Assembly (NCBI RefSeq): GCF_900070355.1
Contig: NZ_LN849456.1
Span: 2,862,238-2,926,237, forward strand
Source of the DNA: Devriesea agamarum
GTDB taxonomy: Bacteria > Actinomycetota > Actinomycetes > Actinomycetales > Dermabacteraceae
Length of the DNA: 64,000 nucleotides
Direction of reading: 5' to 3'
Below the pieces are notes generated by a model. It saw only the letters and a program-made list of their open reading frames with translations, did no database searches and was not told the origin of the DNA. This document shows positions 47,142 to 57,300 of the stretch, piece by piece; the stretch's first letter is position 1, and each line of letters begins with the position of its first letter. The position numbers and the translations under genes are program-made.

Positions 47142-49238
47142 CTAATCGTCGTGCTGACCTCGTTGAGTCTCCCGGCGGTGGGTCTGCCGGTGCCGAGGCA
47201 AGGTATCCGATGCCGACGACTCGGAGATGGGATGGTCACTGACCACGCTGTTGTCCCCGTTTGCATGCTGTCCAGCGGATGCGAGATCGGGGCTGCCTGC
47301 CTGAACGGTTGCGCCCTGAAGCTCAGCGCCCTCAACGCGAGCTATGGGGCCGGAGGCCGTTTTCGGGTGCGAGTGATCGGGATGTGACCCGTCAGGATGC
47401 GTGCCGTCAGGGTGCGAGGGCTCAGGGTGAGATGAGGAATGGCGTCCAAACCCTCGGGTATCAGCGCGGTGCGCGTGAACGGTGCGATTGACCGGCTCCG
47501 CAGTGGCCAGGGCCGCGAGTCCTTCGCCGATCGGCTCGGTCTGCTCACGCAAAGCTGCGGCAGCCGAGGTGGTGCGCAGTTCGATCTTCGGCAGGAACAG
47601 CAGCACAATGAACCCGATCAGGGCCACCCCGGCGGCTACGAAGAACACGTGGTCCATGGAGGTGGCGAACCCAACCTCGAAGGGGTGGGCGAGGGCCGCG
47701 GGCATCCGGGTGAGAACTGCCGAGTCCTTGCTGATCGCGTCCAGTCCACTGGCATGGTGGGCGGGGTCGAGCAGGGCCTGAACGATATCCCACTGGGATG
47801 GATCGGTGGTGCGCAGATTGGTGTCGGTCGCAACCTGGCGGAGAGCCTGGCTGAACGACGGGGTGTGGGCCGCAGTGACCAGGGCATCTTTCATAGACCC
47901 GGCAACGGTGGAGAACAGAACCGAGAGGAAGACTGCCACACCGGCGGTGCCGCCCATCTGACGGAAGAAGGTTGCCGAGCTGGTGGCGACCCCAATTTCC
48001 TGGGGTGCAGCTACCGACTGCACAATCAGGGTCAACGGCTGCATACAAAGGCCCAGGCCAAGACCGATGATCGGGGTCATCAGCAGAACATGCCAGAGCT
48101 GGGTGTCAGCGGTGATCGTGGACAGTAGCACCAGTCCGGTCGTCAGCAGCAGGGTGCCAATGAGCGGGAAGATGCGGATCGCGCCGGTCTTTGAAATCAG
48201 CTGACCGGAGATGATCGAGGAGAACATCATTCCGACCACCATCGGCAGCATCATCAGGCCGGAATCCATGGGGTCGGCGCCGTGCACGATCTGGAAGTAC
48301 AGCGGCAGCATGGTCATTGCGCCGAACATGGCGAAACCGATGATCAGAGAGGCGACGATGGTGACGCTGATGGAGCGCAAGCGGAACAGGCGCAGAGGAA
48401 TCAGAGCGTTTTCTCCGGCCCTCCATTCGGAGAGGATGAACAGGATGATGCCGATACCGCCGATCACGAATGCGGCGATGGAACGGGTGGAGTCCCAGCC
48501 CCAGGTGCGTCCTTGCTCGGCTACGACCAAGAGCGGAACCAGAGCGATGATGATGGAGGCAGCGCCCCACCAGTCAATTGTGCGCTGCTGGCGGACATGG
48601 TGCAGGCGTAGGGTGCGGCTGACCACGATGAGGGCGAGGATGCCGATTGGCACATTGACCAGGAAGACCCAGCGCCAGCCGGTGACCCCAAGGATTGAGG
48701 ATTGTCCGGCGAAGAAGCCGCCGATGACCGGTCCGAGCACGCTGGAGGTGCCGAAGACGGCGAGGAAGTACCCCTGGTATTTGGCGCGTTCACGAGGTGC
48801 GACGATGTCGCCGATGATTGCCAGGGCGAGCGAGAAGAGGCCACCGGCGCCAATACCTTGGATGGCGCGGAATGCGGCGAGCATGTACATGGAGCTCGCA
48901 ATGGTGCACAACAGCGAGCCGACGATGAAGACCGCGATGGCGAAGAGGAAGAATCCTTTGCGACCGTAAATGTCGCTCAGTTTCCCATACAGCGGGGTGG
49001 CGATGGTGGAGGTGATGAGGTAGGCGGTGGTAACCCACGCCTGAATATCGAGCCCGTGGAGGTCGTCGGCGATGGTTCGGATCGCCGTGGTGACGATGGT
49101 CTGGTCCAGCGAGGCCAGAAACATTCCGAGTAGTAACCCAACAAGGATCGTGAGAACCTGCCGGTGGCTTAATTCGCCGGGCGCGGTGTTCGGAGGATCT
49201 TTGGGGGAGGGCCTGGTACTCGTCATAGTCGTGCTCAT
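47142..49238 (-). CDS. DHA2-type multidrug efflux MFS transporter
   Basis: A 698-residue drug:H+ antiporter of the EmrB/QacA type with 14 predicted transmembrane segments. Motif A reads GKLSDIYGRKGFF, and GIGAGGLFSLALAIIGD and GPVIGGFF match motifs B and C. The cytoplasmic C-terminal tail of about 130 residues is unusual: it carries a run of (S/T)HP(D/E) repeats. The ATG overlaps the marR stop by four bases (ATGA) and has GGAGA just upstream. The substrate is unknown; control by the adjacent MarR protein is likely. Confidence 0.9.
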   Translation of the reverse strand: MSTTMTSTRPSPKDPPNTAPGELSHRQVLTILVGLLLGMFLASLDQTIVTTAIRTIADDLHGLDIQAWVTTAYLITSTIATPLYGKLSDIYGRKGFFLFAIAVFIVGSLLCTIASSMYMLAAFRAIQGIGAGGLFSLALAIIGDIVAPRERAKYQGYFLAVFGTSSVLGPVIGGFFAGQSSILGVTGWRWVFLVNVPIGILALIVVSRTLRLHHVRQQRTIDWWGAASIIIALVPLLVVAEQGRTWGWDSTRSIAAFVIGGIGIILFILSEWRAGENALIPLRLFRLRSISVTIVASLIIGFAMFGAMTMLPLYFQIVHGADPMDSGLMMLPMVVGMMFSSIISGQLISKTGAIRIFPLIGTLLLTTGLVLLSTITADTQLWHVLLMTPIIGLGLGLCMQPLTLIVQSVAAPQEIGVATSSATFFRQMGGTAGVAVFLSVLFSTVAGSMKDALVTAAHTPSFSQALRQVATDTNLRTTDPSQWDIVQALLDPAHHASGLDAISKDSAVLTRMPAALAHPFEVGFATSMDHVFFVAAGVALIGFIVLLFLPKIELRTTSAAAALREQTEPIGEGLAALATAEPVNRTVHAHRADTRGFGRHSSSHPEPSHPDGTHPDGSHPDHSHPKTASGPIARVEGAELQGATVQAGSPDLASAGQHANGDNSVVSDHPISESSASDTLPRHRQTHRRETQRGQHDD

Positions 49239-49732
49239 ACGTTCTCCGTCTGGTGATGCGTGTCCTCGCTGGCGAGGACGATTTCGGGAAGGTGGGGGAG
49301 GCTATCGGTGAGGCCGTCGGCTAGTCGTCCCAGCAGGGATGCTAACTGCGCGATATCGGCCTCGGGCCATCCGCCCATCAGGTGGTTCAAAAGGCGTTCG
49401 CGGCGCAAGGTCCAGGTACTGAGCAGGTGGCGGCCGTCCTCGGTGAGATCGAGAAGCCTGGCTCGGTGGTCGTCCGGGTCGCGGACTTTTTGGACGAGGC
49501 CGTCAGTTTCGAGCCTCGCGACATGGCGACAGACTGTCGAGATGTCGGTGTGGGTGATGTCCGCCAGAGTTGTCAGCCGTTTGGGACCGTTGTTCAGGGC
49601 GAACAGGATGGGGTAGTGGGTTTGGTCGGAGGCTGCGCCGGATTCGACGAACCTGTGTTTGACGGCGGACATGAGGCGGGCCATTCGGAGGAGTTGATGC
49701 CCGACCTGCGAGGCGTCAGAGATCTCACCCAT
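49235..49732 (-). CDS. MarR family transcriptional regulator
   Basis: A 165-residue winged-helix regulator. RLTTLADITHTDISTVCRHVARLETDGLVQKVRDPDDHRAR is the recognition helix and wing, with the DxR motif typical of MarR. It is first in an operon with the efflux gene and probably represses both until a ligand binds. The likely operator region is the pair of 17-bp direct repeats at 49820-49856. AAGGA lies nine bases before the ATG. Confidence 0.9.
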   Translation of the reverse strand: MGEISDASQVGHQLLRMARLMSAVKHRFVESGAASDQTHYPILFALNNGPKRLTTLADITHTDISTVCRHVARLETDGLVQKVRDPDDHRARLLDLTEDGRHLLSTWTLRRERLLNHLMGGWPEADIAQLASLLGRLADGLTDSLPHLPEIVLASEDTHHQTENV

Positions 49733-49819
49733 GCCCTAAGTCCTTCCCACTATGTCCAGTTGTAGCCGATGAGGCAACTTTGTGCCGCATTTGCGGTGTG
49801 TCGTTGTGACATCACCATC

Positions 49820-49856
49820 ATGCAATAATTGGTTGGTGCATGCAACTATTTGTTGG
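49820..49856. promoter_or_regulatory. Putative MarR operator, two 17-bp direct repeats
   Basis: ATGCAATAATTGGTTGG (49820-49836) and ATGCAACTATTTGTTGG (49840-49856) are 14 of 17 identical with a 20-bp period. A perfect TGCATGCA palindrome (49837-49844) lies at their junction. They sit 88 bases upstream of the marR start. Confidence 0.55.
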
Positions 49857-49925
49857 GGGCTTATGTCGGCTACCTGGCTATCTCGCGGGGTGATCGCCGA
49901 CCCGACACCCTCCCAACTCGGCGCC

Positions 49926-49931
49926 TAAACT
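49926..49931 (+). promoter_or_regulatory. Leaderless -10 for the his operon
   Basis: TAAACT is followed by six bases and then the hisD ATG at 49938. Confidence 0.5.
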
Positions 49932-49937
49932 AGAGCT

Positions 49938-51425
49938 ATGACCTATCTTCGACGCCATGACGTGCGCGGACGCCAACTCACGGTCCGTGAACTCCTTACC
50001 CTCGTACCACGCCCTGCCGTCGATGTTCATTCCGTCACGCCCGCCGTGCGCGAGATCGTCCAGGACGTCGCCGCCAGGGGAGCGGTGGCCGTGAGCGACT
50101 GGTCACAACGACTAGACGGAGTACGCCCACCCTCGTTGCGGGTACCCCAAGAAGCCATAGCCGAGGCAGAACGAAACCTCGATCCCGCCGTGCGCCAAGC
50201 CCTCATGACCGCAATCGAACGCGTCAAAGCCGTGGACTCCCAGCAACGACGCCAGGACGACGTGGTCGAGGTGATCCCCGGCGGAGTCGTACGCCAACGA
50301 TGGGTGCCGGTGCGCCGAGTCGGACTCTACGTTCCCGGCGGACGCGCGGTGCTGCCCAGCAGTGTCGTCATGAACGCCGTCCCAGCCCTCGTCGCCGGAG
50401 TTAAACAGCTCGCCCTGGCCTCCCCGCCGCAAAAGGAACACGGCGGCCTGCCACACCCCACCGTCTTAGCGGCCTGCGCACTCCTAGGCATTGACGAGGT
50501 CTACGCCGCAGGCGGAGCCCAAGCCATCGCGCTCTTCGCCTACGGCTCCACCGGACGCACCGCAGGTTTCGCCGATCCCGATGCCCCAATAAATGGGACC
50601 GACCCCGCCGGTGCCGCCGATGCCATGGATACGACAGCCCCAGTAAACGCGGCAGGCCCCGTAAACGCGACGGCCCCGGTGGATGCGGCAGACTCGCTAT
50701 ATGCGACCGACCAGGTTGACCCCGTGGACCTGGTCACCGGCCCCGGTAACGTCTACGTTGCAGCAGCAAAACGCCTCGTCAACGGCACGGTCGGAATCGA
50801 TGCCGAAGCTGGGCCCACCGAAATAGCTATCCTCGCCGATGACAGCGCCGATCCCACCGCCGTTGCAGCCGACCTCATCTCCCAGGCCGAACACGATGTG
50901 CTCGCCGGCAGTGTGCTCGTGACCGACAGCGACGAACTCTTGACCGCCGTCGAAAAACAGCTCGCGATCCAGGTGCCGCAAGCCCGCCACCACAGCCGCA
51001 TCGACGAAGCGCTCCGCGGACCCCAGTCAGGTGTCGTCATGGTGGACGATATCGACCAAGGCCTCGCCGTCGTCGATGCATACGGTGCTGAACACCTCGA
51101 AATCATGACCCGCAACGCCGCCGAGGTGGCTAGCCGCGTCACCAATGCGGGAGCTATTTTCGTGGGCCCCTATGCGCCGGTCAGCCTCGGTGATTACGCA
51201 GCTGGTTCCAACCACGTGCTGCCCACCGGAGGAACCTCACGACACAGCGGAGGACTCGGCGTACAGACCTTCCTGCGCGGAATCCACGTGGTCGAATACA
51301 GCAAAGAAGCGCTGGCTGCCTCCCGTGAAGCAGTCCTCACCCTCTCCACGGCAGAAGACCTTCCCGCCCATGGCCGCGCGGTCACCATCCGGTTGGAGGA
51401 TGAAAGCTCACCCAGCAAAGGCTGA
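49938..51425 (+). CDS. hisD: Histidinol dehydrogenase HisD
   Basis: HisD oxidises histidinol to histidine in two NAD-dependent steps. Motifs include [64 protein letters not shown] and AEHLEIMT. At 495 residues it is about 55 too long. The excess is one low-complexity loop (residues about 206-260, bases 50553-50717) of Asp, Ala, Pro, Asn and Thr, placed between AYG and [11 protein letters not shown]. The loop keeps the frame and all catalytic motifs. It heads the his operon. Confidence 0.95.
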   Translation: MTYLRRHDVRGRQLTVRELLTLVPRPAVDVHSVTPAVREIVQDVAARGAVAVSDWSQRLDGVRPPSLRVPQEAIAEAERNLDPAVRQALMTAIERVKAVDSQQRRQDDVVEVIPGGVVRQRWVPVRRVGLYVPGGRAVLPSSVVMNAVPALVAGVKQLALASPPQKEHGGLPHPTVLAACALLGIDEVYAAGGAQAIALFAYGSTGRTAGFADPDAPINGTDPAGAADAMDTTAPVNAAGPVNATAPVDAADSLYATDQVDPVDLVTGPGNVYVAAAKRLVNGTVGIDAEAGPTEIAILADDSADPTAVAADLISQAEHDVLAGSVLVTDSDELLTAVEKQLAIQVPQARHHSRIDEALRGPQSGVVMVDDIDQGLAVVDAYGAEHLEIMTRNAAEVASRVTNAGAIFVGPYAPVSLGDYAAGSNHVLPTGGTSRHSGGLGVQTFLRGIHVVEYSKEALAASREAVLTLSTAEDLPAHGRAVTIRLEDESSPSKG

Positions 51426-51556
51426 CAGTGTGATCATTGGCGGTTAGGCGCTGACGAGGCGACGAATAATAAAAGCCGCCCCGAGACTAAACCGCCACCG
51501 CGCGACTAAAACGCCCCGCTGAGGCTACACGCCGCCGCGCAGCCAAAACCGCGTTG

Positions 51557-51931
51557 TTAAGAAGCCGCGTTCGCCCGGGACCGGCGCATCACCAGCAGGG
51601 CAATAAGACGCCACCCCAGCAGGAAGATCGCCAGAGTGATCGAGGTGACCACCACGAAACCGGTTGCCGTCCCCAAACCGATCAGCGTTCGCAACGCCAT
51701 CGCCCCCACCACCGTGATCGCCCACAGAAGAACACCGTGCGGCCATATCCGCACCGGGTGATGCCAAGAGCGCAACGCAAGGTGGCCGAGTAACAGCGCC
51801 GCCAAGAACGGCCACGCGGTCAAAAGGACCAGGGACATCGACAAAGGTTCACCGTGCTGGGCACGGCCGATAGTGGCAAACACCACCACCAGGATGATGT
51901 CGAGAGCAAGAGCCAGGGCCGGGAGTTTCAC
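51557..51931 (-). CDS. DUF3054 membrane protein
   Basis: A 124-residue protein with four transmembrane segments. It opens with KLPALALALDIILVVVFATIGRAQHGE, the DUF3054 start, and ends with a basic RRSRANAAS. The function is unknown. It is inserted in opposite orientation between hisD and hisC. The GTG at 51931 was chosen because a leaderless -10 (TAGGGT) lies seven bases upstream; the frame is open to 52003. Confidence 0.82.
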   Translation of the reverse strand: MKLPALALALDIILVVVFATIGRAQHGEPLSMSLVLLTAWPFLAALLLGHLALRSWHHPVRIWPHGVLLWAITVVGAMALRTLIGLGTATGFVVVTSITLAIFLLGWRLIALLVMRRSRANAAS

Positions 51932-51938
51932 GCCCCAC

Positions 51939-51944
51939 ACCCTA
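51939..51944 (-). promoter_or_regulatory. Leaderless -10 for the DUF3054 gene
   Basis: TAGGGT on the minus strand is followed by seven bases and then the GTG at 51931. Confidence 0.45.
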
Positions 51945-52020
51945 CGCCAGATCGCCCACCTCACGGTGCGGTAACACCTACCCTGAACACCAGAACACCC
52001 CACGAGCCAGGACCTTTACC

Positions 52021-53183
52021 ATGGAGTTTATGAGTGCAACCACCTCGCCCTCACCGGGATCCACCACAGTTCCGACGCACACCAGCTTCACCGCACCGGT
52101 GCGCGACGACTTGGTGGGCCTCCACGCCTACGGGGCCCCCAGTTGCGGGTTCGACACGCACTCAACGTCAACGAAAATCCCTTCCCCCCATCCGCGGCCC
52201 TCGCGGACGACCTCGCCACGGCAGTGCGCACAGCCGCCGTTGAGCTAAACCGCTACCCCGACCGGGACTTCATGACCCTGCGGACCGCGCTGAGTGACTA
52301 TCTTGCGCGCGAGTCGCAGATCTCGCCGCCTCCCGCCGACACAGTGTGGGCCGCGAACGGCTCCAACGAAGTGATGCAGCATCTCTTCCAGGCCTTCGGC
52401 GGTCCGGGCCGCACCGCGCTCTCGTTCTCGCCGCACTACTCGATGTACAGCGAATACGCCCGCACCAGCCTGACCACCTGGGTGGCAGAAGACCGAGGAC
52501 CCGCACCCAAGTTCGAGCTAGACGCCAACCGAATCGTCGCCGCCATCCAACGGCACCGACCCGCGTTACTGCTGTTGACCAGTCCAAATAACCCGACCGG
52601 AACAGCGCTGGACCTAGACAGTGTGCGGGCAGCAGCACACGCCCAATCCGCGCACGGGGGCCTGGTCATCGTGGACGAAGCGTATGCAGAATTTCGACGT
52701 GACGGCGTGAAAAGTGCGCTCAGCGTCATAGATGACCATCCCAACCTCGTGGTATCGCGCACAATGTCCAAAGCCTTTGCGTTTGCCGGCGCCCGAGTTG
52801 GATATCTAGTAGCGCACCCGGCCATTGTGCAGGCGGTGGAACTGGTTCGCCTGCCCTATCACCTGTCGGCGATTACCCAAACCGTAGCTCTGACCGCACT
52901 TGCCCACGCGGATGAATTGCTTGGCCACGTCGAGATATTGCGGACCGAACGCGACCAGCTTGCAGAGCATCTGCGTCACCGCGGATACGACGTCGCTCCC
53001 TCCGACGCCAACTTCCTGCTCGTGGGAACCTTTGCTGATCGCCGAGCGGTATGGGAAGGTCTGCTGGAACGCTCCGTGCTGATTCGTGAAACCGGACCCG
53101 ACGGCTGGCTCCGCGTATCGGTGGGAACCCCGCACGACAATCAGGCATTTAAAGCCGCTTTGAAGGAGATTGATCCGCGATGA
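52021..53183 (+). CDS. hisC: Histidinol-phosphate aminotransferase HisC, N-terminal frameshift
   Basis: A PLP enzyme for step seven of histidine synthesis. The main frame (from TTG 52143) shows [28 protein letters not shown] and the PLP-lysine [13 protein letters not shown]. The expected N-terminus ([16 protein letters not shown]) is present but in another frame, from ATG 52021. The break is in the G4C5 run at 52132-52140: one extra C would give [17 protein letters not shown], the family sequence. Either the base call is wrong or the gene is frameshifted; translation from TTG 52143 would lack the N-terminal arm. It overlaps hisB by four bases. Confidence 0.85.
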
Positions 53184-53884
53184 CCACTACCTCTGACGCG
53201 GCCGCATCACACCCCGCAAAGAGCCACGCCACGACCCAGGCGCTATCCGAATCCCACAACAGTGCACCTGAACCGGGGCAGCCTCAACCGCGCCGCGCCC
53301 GAATCGAACGCACCACATCAGAATCCAGCGTCATCGTTGACCTCACAATTGACGGAAGCGGACACTGCGATATCCAAACCGGCGTTGCGTTCTACGACCA
53401 CATGCTGACTGCGCTCGGCACTCACGGACGGTTCGACCTGCGCATCCAAGCCCACGGCGACACCCATATCGACGTTCACCACACCGTTGAAGACACCGCA
53501 ATCGTGCTCGGGCAAGCATTGCGCCAAGCCCTCGGAGATAAACGCGGAATCCGCCGATTCGCCGATGCCTGTGTCCCGCTCGATGAAGCACTGGCCCACT
53601 GCGTGGTGGACGTGTCCGGCAGGCCCTACTGCGTTCACAGCGGTGAACCCGCTGGCCAGGAATACCATCTCATCGGTGGACACTTCACCGGTTCTCTGAC
53701 CCGTCACGTGCTGGAATCCTTCGCTCACCACGCAGCGATCTGCCTACATATGCGCGTGCTCGCCGGAAGAGATCCGCACCATATCGTCGAGGCGCAGTTC
53801 AAAGCCCTCGCACGGGCACTGCGCACCGCCTGCGAACACGATGATCGGGTGGGGGACATCCCCTCTACGAAGGGATTGCTATGA
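53180..53884 (+). CDS. hisB: Imidazoleglycerol-phosphate dehydratase HisB
   Basis: A manganese-dependent dehydratase of 234 residues. After about 40 disordered N-terminal residues come [36 protein letters not shown], the metal-binding [15 protein letters not shown] and [12 protein letters not shown]. It is the monofunctional type without a phosphatase domain. Four-base overlaps join it to hisC and to the following gene. Confidence 0.95.
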   Translation: MTTTSDAAASHPAKSHATTQALSESHNSAPEPGQPQPRRARIERTTSESSVIVDLTIDGSGHCDIQTGVAFYDHMLTALGTHGRFDLRIQAHGDTHIDVHHTVEDTAIVLGQALRQALGDKRGIRRFADACVPLDEALAHCVVDVSGRPYCVHSGEPAGQEYHLIGGHFTGSLTRHVLESFAHHAAICLHMRVLAGRDPHHIVEAQFKALARALRTACEHDDRVGDIPSTKGLL

Positions 53885-54663
53885 ATGAAGGCACGCCACA
53901 GGACCCTCGGACACCGGGGCGCGACGGCGATCACGATATTGACGCTGAGTTCGCCCGGCTCATGCAAGGGGCCGGCTTTGGAACCTTGGCAGATGATGCC
54001 AACACATCCGCAACCGACGACGCTGCCACCTCCCCGACTGATGCCGCTGATACAGAGCTAAGCGGCACACAGGCTGAACCGAGTGGCACGCGCGCTGACC
54101 TGAACGATCCAGGTGCTGGCACCCCCGCCGAGGATGCGCAGCTCATCAGCCCCGACAGTGAGCTGACCGTTGACGATATTCTCGCCGCCGGTGACGCAAA
54201 CAAAACTCCGCCGATGGCCGTGATCGTGACCCCGATCGCCTCAGCCAAAGGGCTCGCGGGCCTGCTCCGAATCAGACGCGATGCCGGTGGGAAAGACCCG
54301 GACGCCGCGCTACCGGAATCGCTGCGCGTCATCCCCTGCCCATCAGGGGCTATCGCCGTGGCATCCCTCGACGAATCCACCGCGCACCGCGTCGGTGAAC
54401 TGATCTCGCGCGTTTTAGTCCGTGTTCCCGTCGCTCTTTTCTGGCGGCGCGGTGATCAGATGACCGCGACCCGATACCACGGGGGAGAACGCGGGGATGA
54501 CGTGCCACCTGCCCTAGTACTCGGTGCCTGCGATGACCTCGTGGAAGATTTCCTGCTCGGCGTCGCAACGGTGGACGACCGCGATGACGCAATCGACCCC
54601 TTCTCAATTGGAAAAATGCAGGCTCTGGCGTGGATCGCCTCAGCCGGGCGGAGACGGGAATGA
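53881..54663 (+). CDS. Conserved hypothetical protein of the his operon
   Basis: A 260-residue soluble protein with no function I can name. The N-terminal third is acidic, Ala/Thr-rich and disordered ([16 protein letters not shown], then repeated Thr-Asp-Ala runs). The conserved-looking part runs from [19 protein letters not shown] through [45 protein letters not shown] to [16 protein letters not shown]. It overlaps hisB and hisH by four bases each. Similar genes occupy this slot in other Micrococcales, from memory, so a link to histidine synthesis is possible. Confidence 0.7.
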   Translation: MNEGTPQDPRTPGRDGDHDIDAEFARLMQGAGFGTLADDANTSATDDAATSPTDAADTELSGTQAEPSGTRADLNDPGAGTPAEDAQLISPDSELTVDDILAAGDANKTPPMAVIVTPIASAKGLAGLLRIRRDAGGKDPDAALPESLRVIPCPSGAIAVASLDESTAHRVGELISRVLVRVPVALFWRRGDQMTATRYHGGERGDDVPPALVLGACDDLVEDFLLGVATVDDRDDAIDPFSIGKMQALAWIASAGRRRE

Positions 54664-55379
54664 CCGGGGTCAACGGCGCACAGACGGCATCATTGCACGT
54701 AGTGGTGCTGGATTACGGTTCCGGCAATGTTCGTTCAGTAGTGCGTGCGCTCGCCGCCCAGGGCGCAACCGTGGAACTGACCGCTGACCCCGACACGGTC
54801 ATGGCCGCCGACGGACTGGTGGTACCGGGCGTTGGCGCCTTCGCGGCATGTATGAGCCAGCTGCGAAAAGCCGGTGCCCCCGCCCTCATCGACCGTCGAT
54901 TAGCTGGAGGACTCCCGGTACTCGGCATCTGCGTAGGCATGCAAGTTTTGTTCACCTCCGGAGAAGAACACGGCGTACGCAGCGAAGGCCTCGGACAATG
55001 GCCCGGCGCGATCACCCGTCTAAACGCACCAGTCGTCCCCCATATGGGATGGAACACCGTGGACGTGCCGCCGGGATCCCGGCTATTCCAGGGCATTGAG
55101 GACCAGCGTTTTTACTTCGTCCATTCCTATGCGGCCCATAGCCTGGACCTCGACACCTACGGCCCGTTCCCCGCCCCGCACCTGACCTGGTCGCAGCACG
55201 GCAATGACCGATTTTTGGCGGCGATTGAAAACGGCCCGCTCAGCGCCACCCAATTTCATCCCGAAAAGTCTGGAGCCGCGGGAGGTCGTTTGCTGCGCAA
55301 CTGGCTAGCCACCCTGCCCCAGCGCGGTGGCATTCGTAAACCCGGTGAAGGAGACGCCACATGCTGTACGGATACCTGA
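54660..55379 (+). CDS. hisH: Imidazole glycerol phosphate synthase glutaminase subunit HisH
   Basis: A class I glutamine amidotransferase supplying ammonia to HisF. The catalytic triad is C91 (GICVGMQ), H200 and E202 (QFHPEKSG). [10 protein letters not shown] and VPGVGAF are typical. The ATG at 54660 overlaps the previous gene by four bases; the open frame to 54630 is not needed. Its partner hisF is not in the window. The last 19 bases overlap a small membrane gene. Confidence 0.95.
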   Translation: MTGVNGAQTASLHVVVLDYGSGNVRSVVRALAAQGATVELTADPDTVMAADGLVVPGVGAFAACMSQLRKAGAPALIDRRLAGGLPVLGICVGMQVLFTSGEEHGVRSEGLGQWPGAITRLNAPVVPHMGWNTVDVPPGSRLFQGIEDQRFYFVHSYAAHSLDLDTYGPFPAPHLTWSQHGNDRFLAAIENGPLSATQFHPEKSGAAGGRLLRNWLATLPQRGGIRKPGEGDATCCTDT

Positions 55380-55525
55380 GTCTGGCTATGGGTTGCATTC
55401 TGATCGGCGGATCCTGGTCGTTCTTCCGACAGAAAAAGCCGTGGTGGTCCATTGCGGTGCTGCTCGTTTTAGGGCTGATCACCGCAGGTGCCGGGCTCTG
55501 GCGCATTGTCACCGAACCGGTGTAA
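55361..55525 (+). CDS. 54-residue membrane protein in the his operon
   Basis: A short gene with AAGGAG eight bases before its ATG. It encodes [20 protein letters not shown], then FFRQKKPWW, a second hydrophobic segment with [13 protein letters not shown], and ends RIVTEPV. Two transmembrane segments with a short basic loop are predicted. It overlaps hisH by 19 bases in another frame, indicating co-translation. No function is known to me. Confidence 0.7.
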   Translation: MLYGYLSLAMGCILIGGSWSFFRQKKPWWSIAVLLVLGLITAGAGLWRIVTEPV

Positions 55526-55602
55526 CCCGTACCCTCTCCCACCCCGCTGAGGCCTTGGCACCCACCCGTGCGTAATTCCCCCGATAATCAAAGGAAAACA
55601 GT

Positions 55603-56337
55603 ATGACCACCCCGATTCTCGACCTCCTTCCCGCCGTCGATGTCGCCGACGGACAGGCCGTTCGCCTTGTGCAAGGCGAAGCCGGGTCTGAGACCAGGTA
55701 CGGGGCGCCGCTGGATGCTGCCCGAGTGTTTGAGCGAGCGGGAGCCCGGTGGCTGCATTTAGTGGATCTCGACGCCGCATTCGGACGGGGCAGCAACGCT
55801 GATCTGCTTGCAGAAGTCGTGGCGTCGGTGTCCATGGACGTTGAGTTATCCGGCGGAATTCGCGACGACGACTCACTTGCCCGCGCGCTCGCCACGGGGT
55901 GCCGCCGGGTCAACCTCGGCACCGCAGCCCTTGAAAACCCCGAGTGGACAGAGAGGGTCATCGCTGAGCACGGCGACAAAATCGCGGTCGGCTTGGACGT
56001 GCGCGGAACCACCCTGGCCGCACGAGGATGGACTCGCGACGGAGGCGATCTGTGGGAGACTCTCGCCCGGCTCGATGCCGCTGGCTGCGCACGCTACGTC
56101 GTCACGGATGTTCAGCGCGATGGCACCCTTACCGGCCCGAACCTGGAGCTTCTGCGGCAGGTATGCGAGGCCACCTCCGCCCCGGTGATCGCATCGGGTG
56201 GAGTCTCCAACCTCGAGGACCTCGCTGCTTTGCGCACCCTCGTTCCGGCAGGTGTCGAAGGCAGCATCGTCGGTAAAGCCTTGTATGCGGGCGCATTTAC
56301 GCTGGATGAAGCCTTTGAGGTGGCGGGTCGGCCATGA
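55603..56337 (+). CDS. priA: Bifunctional HisA/TrpF isomerase PriA
   Basis: A (beta-alpha)8-barrel isomerase of 244 residues that serves both histidine (ProFAR) and tryptophan (PRA) synthesis in actinobacteria. The catalytic acids are D13 ([10 protein letters not shown]) and D173 ([11 protein letters not shown]), with D132 in GLDVRG. The RGW at 141-143 and GRGSN phosphate loop match PriA. AAAGGAAAA precedes the ATG. No separate trpF is seen here. Confidence 0.93.
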   Translation: MTTPILDLLPAVDVADGQAVRLVQGEAGSETRYGAPLDAARVFERAGARWLHLVDLDAAFGRGSNADLLAEVVASVSMDVELSGGIRDDDSLARALATGCRRVNLGTAALENPEWTERVIAEHGDKIAVGLDVRGTTLAARGWTRDGGDLWETLARLDAAGCARYVVTDVQRDGTLTGPNLELLRQVCEATSAPVIASGGVSNLEDLAALRTLVPAGVEGSIVGKALYAGAFTLDEAFEVAGRP

Positions 56338-57152
56338 CCGCCGCGGATCGTTCCCTCCCTGGTTCCAGCGGGCGAGGTGCAGGCTTGCCAGAACATTTCC
56401 GCACTAAGGACCCCATGACCGATACCGCGGGGACTCCGTGGGCTGGGCGCGGGCATGTCACAAATCCCTTCGCGGGTGATCGTGGGGAGATAAACCCTCA
56501 GGTCGCCGAGGCACTTGCGCGCTTTGATGCAGGTGACGATGAGGCTGCCGTCGGGGTGGTGCAGACTCTGGCTGGTCAGCGAGTGTTGGTGCCCGTGCTC
56601 GCAGTCAGCACCGAGGAAGAAGTTACGGCTGACGGGCACCGAGCCGACAACGCCGCCGAGATGTCGATGGTTACGCTATCTGGTCCCGATGGCACCCTGG
56701 CCCTGCCCGTCTTCACCTGCGTATCCGCGATGACAGCCTGGAACCCGCAAGCCCGCCCGGTCCCCATGGTTATTGAACAAGCAGCGCAAGCGGCTGTTGC
56801 GGAAGAGTGCACCGTGTTAGTGGTGGATGCTGCGCGTGCACGTCCGCTAGTTCTTGGTCGGGGAGTTCTGTGGGCATTAGCGCAGGGCCGCGCATGGATC
56901 CCGCCCTGGGAAGATCCCGACGTGATGGCCGTGCTCCAAACGTTACCGCAGCAGGATTCACGTATTTGCGCGGTGAGTGCGGGACCGGGACAGCGGCGTG
57001 AGGTTGATATTGCGCTCCATTTGATTGACGGTCTCGACGAGCAAGAGCTGCAAGATGTCGTCGCCGGAGTGGAAAGTGCTTTAGCTGTGTCCCAGGCTGT
57101 CGCGGAACGCGTGAGTTCTTTGCGGATCGTATTGCGGCGTCGCGATATCTGA
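56334..57152 (+). CDS. SseB family protein
   Basis: A 272-residue protein containing an SseB N-terminal domain: [55 protein letters not shown]. SseB-like proteins are of uncertain function in actinobacteria, where they often follow priA. The ATG overlaps the priA stop by four bases; ATG 56415 ([11 protein letters not shown]) is another possible start. The C-terminal 50 residues form a separate helical segment. Confidence 0.85.
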   Translation: MTAADRSLPGSSGRGAGLPEHFRTKDPMTDTAGTPWAGRGHVTNPFAGDRGEINPQVAEALARFDAGDDEAAVGVVQTLAGQRVLVPVLAVSTEEEVTADGHRADNAAEMSMVTLSGPDGTLALPVFTCVSAMTAWNPQARPVPMVIEQAAQAAVAEECTVLVVDAARARPLVLGRGVLWALAQGRAWIPPWEDPDVMAVLQTLPQQDSRICAVSAGPGQRREVDIALHLIDGLDEQELQDVVAGVESALAVSQAVAERVSSLRIVLRRRDI

Positions 57153-57294
57153 GGGGATGCGCGGTGGTGCGCTTCGATATGTGATCCGGTGAGTGAAGGT
57201 GCCGCGTCGCGGCACGTGAGGTCGCGAGAGGTGGTGCGCCGTTGCGAGACCAGAGGTGATGTGTCGCCTACTCGACGTGTGCCTGTGAATCGGC

Positions 57295-57300
57295 CACAAT
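57295..57300 (+). promoter_or_regulatory. Leaderless -10 for the MFS gene
   Basis: CACAAT is followed by six bases and then the GTG at 57307. Confidence 0.4.
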
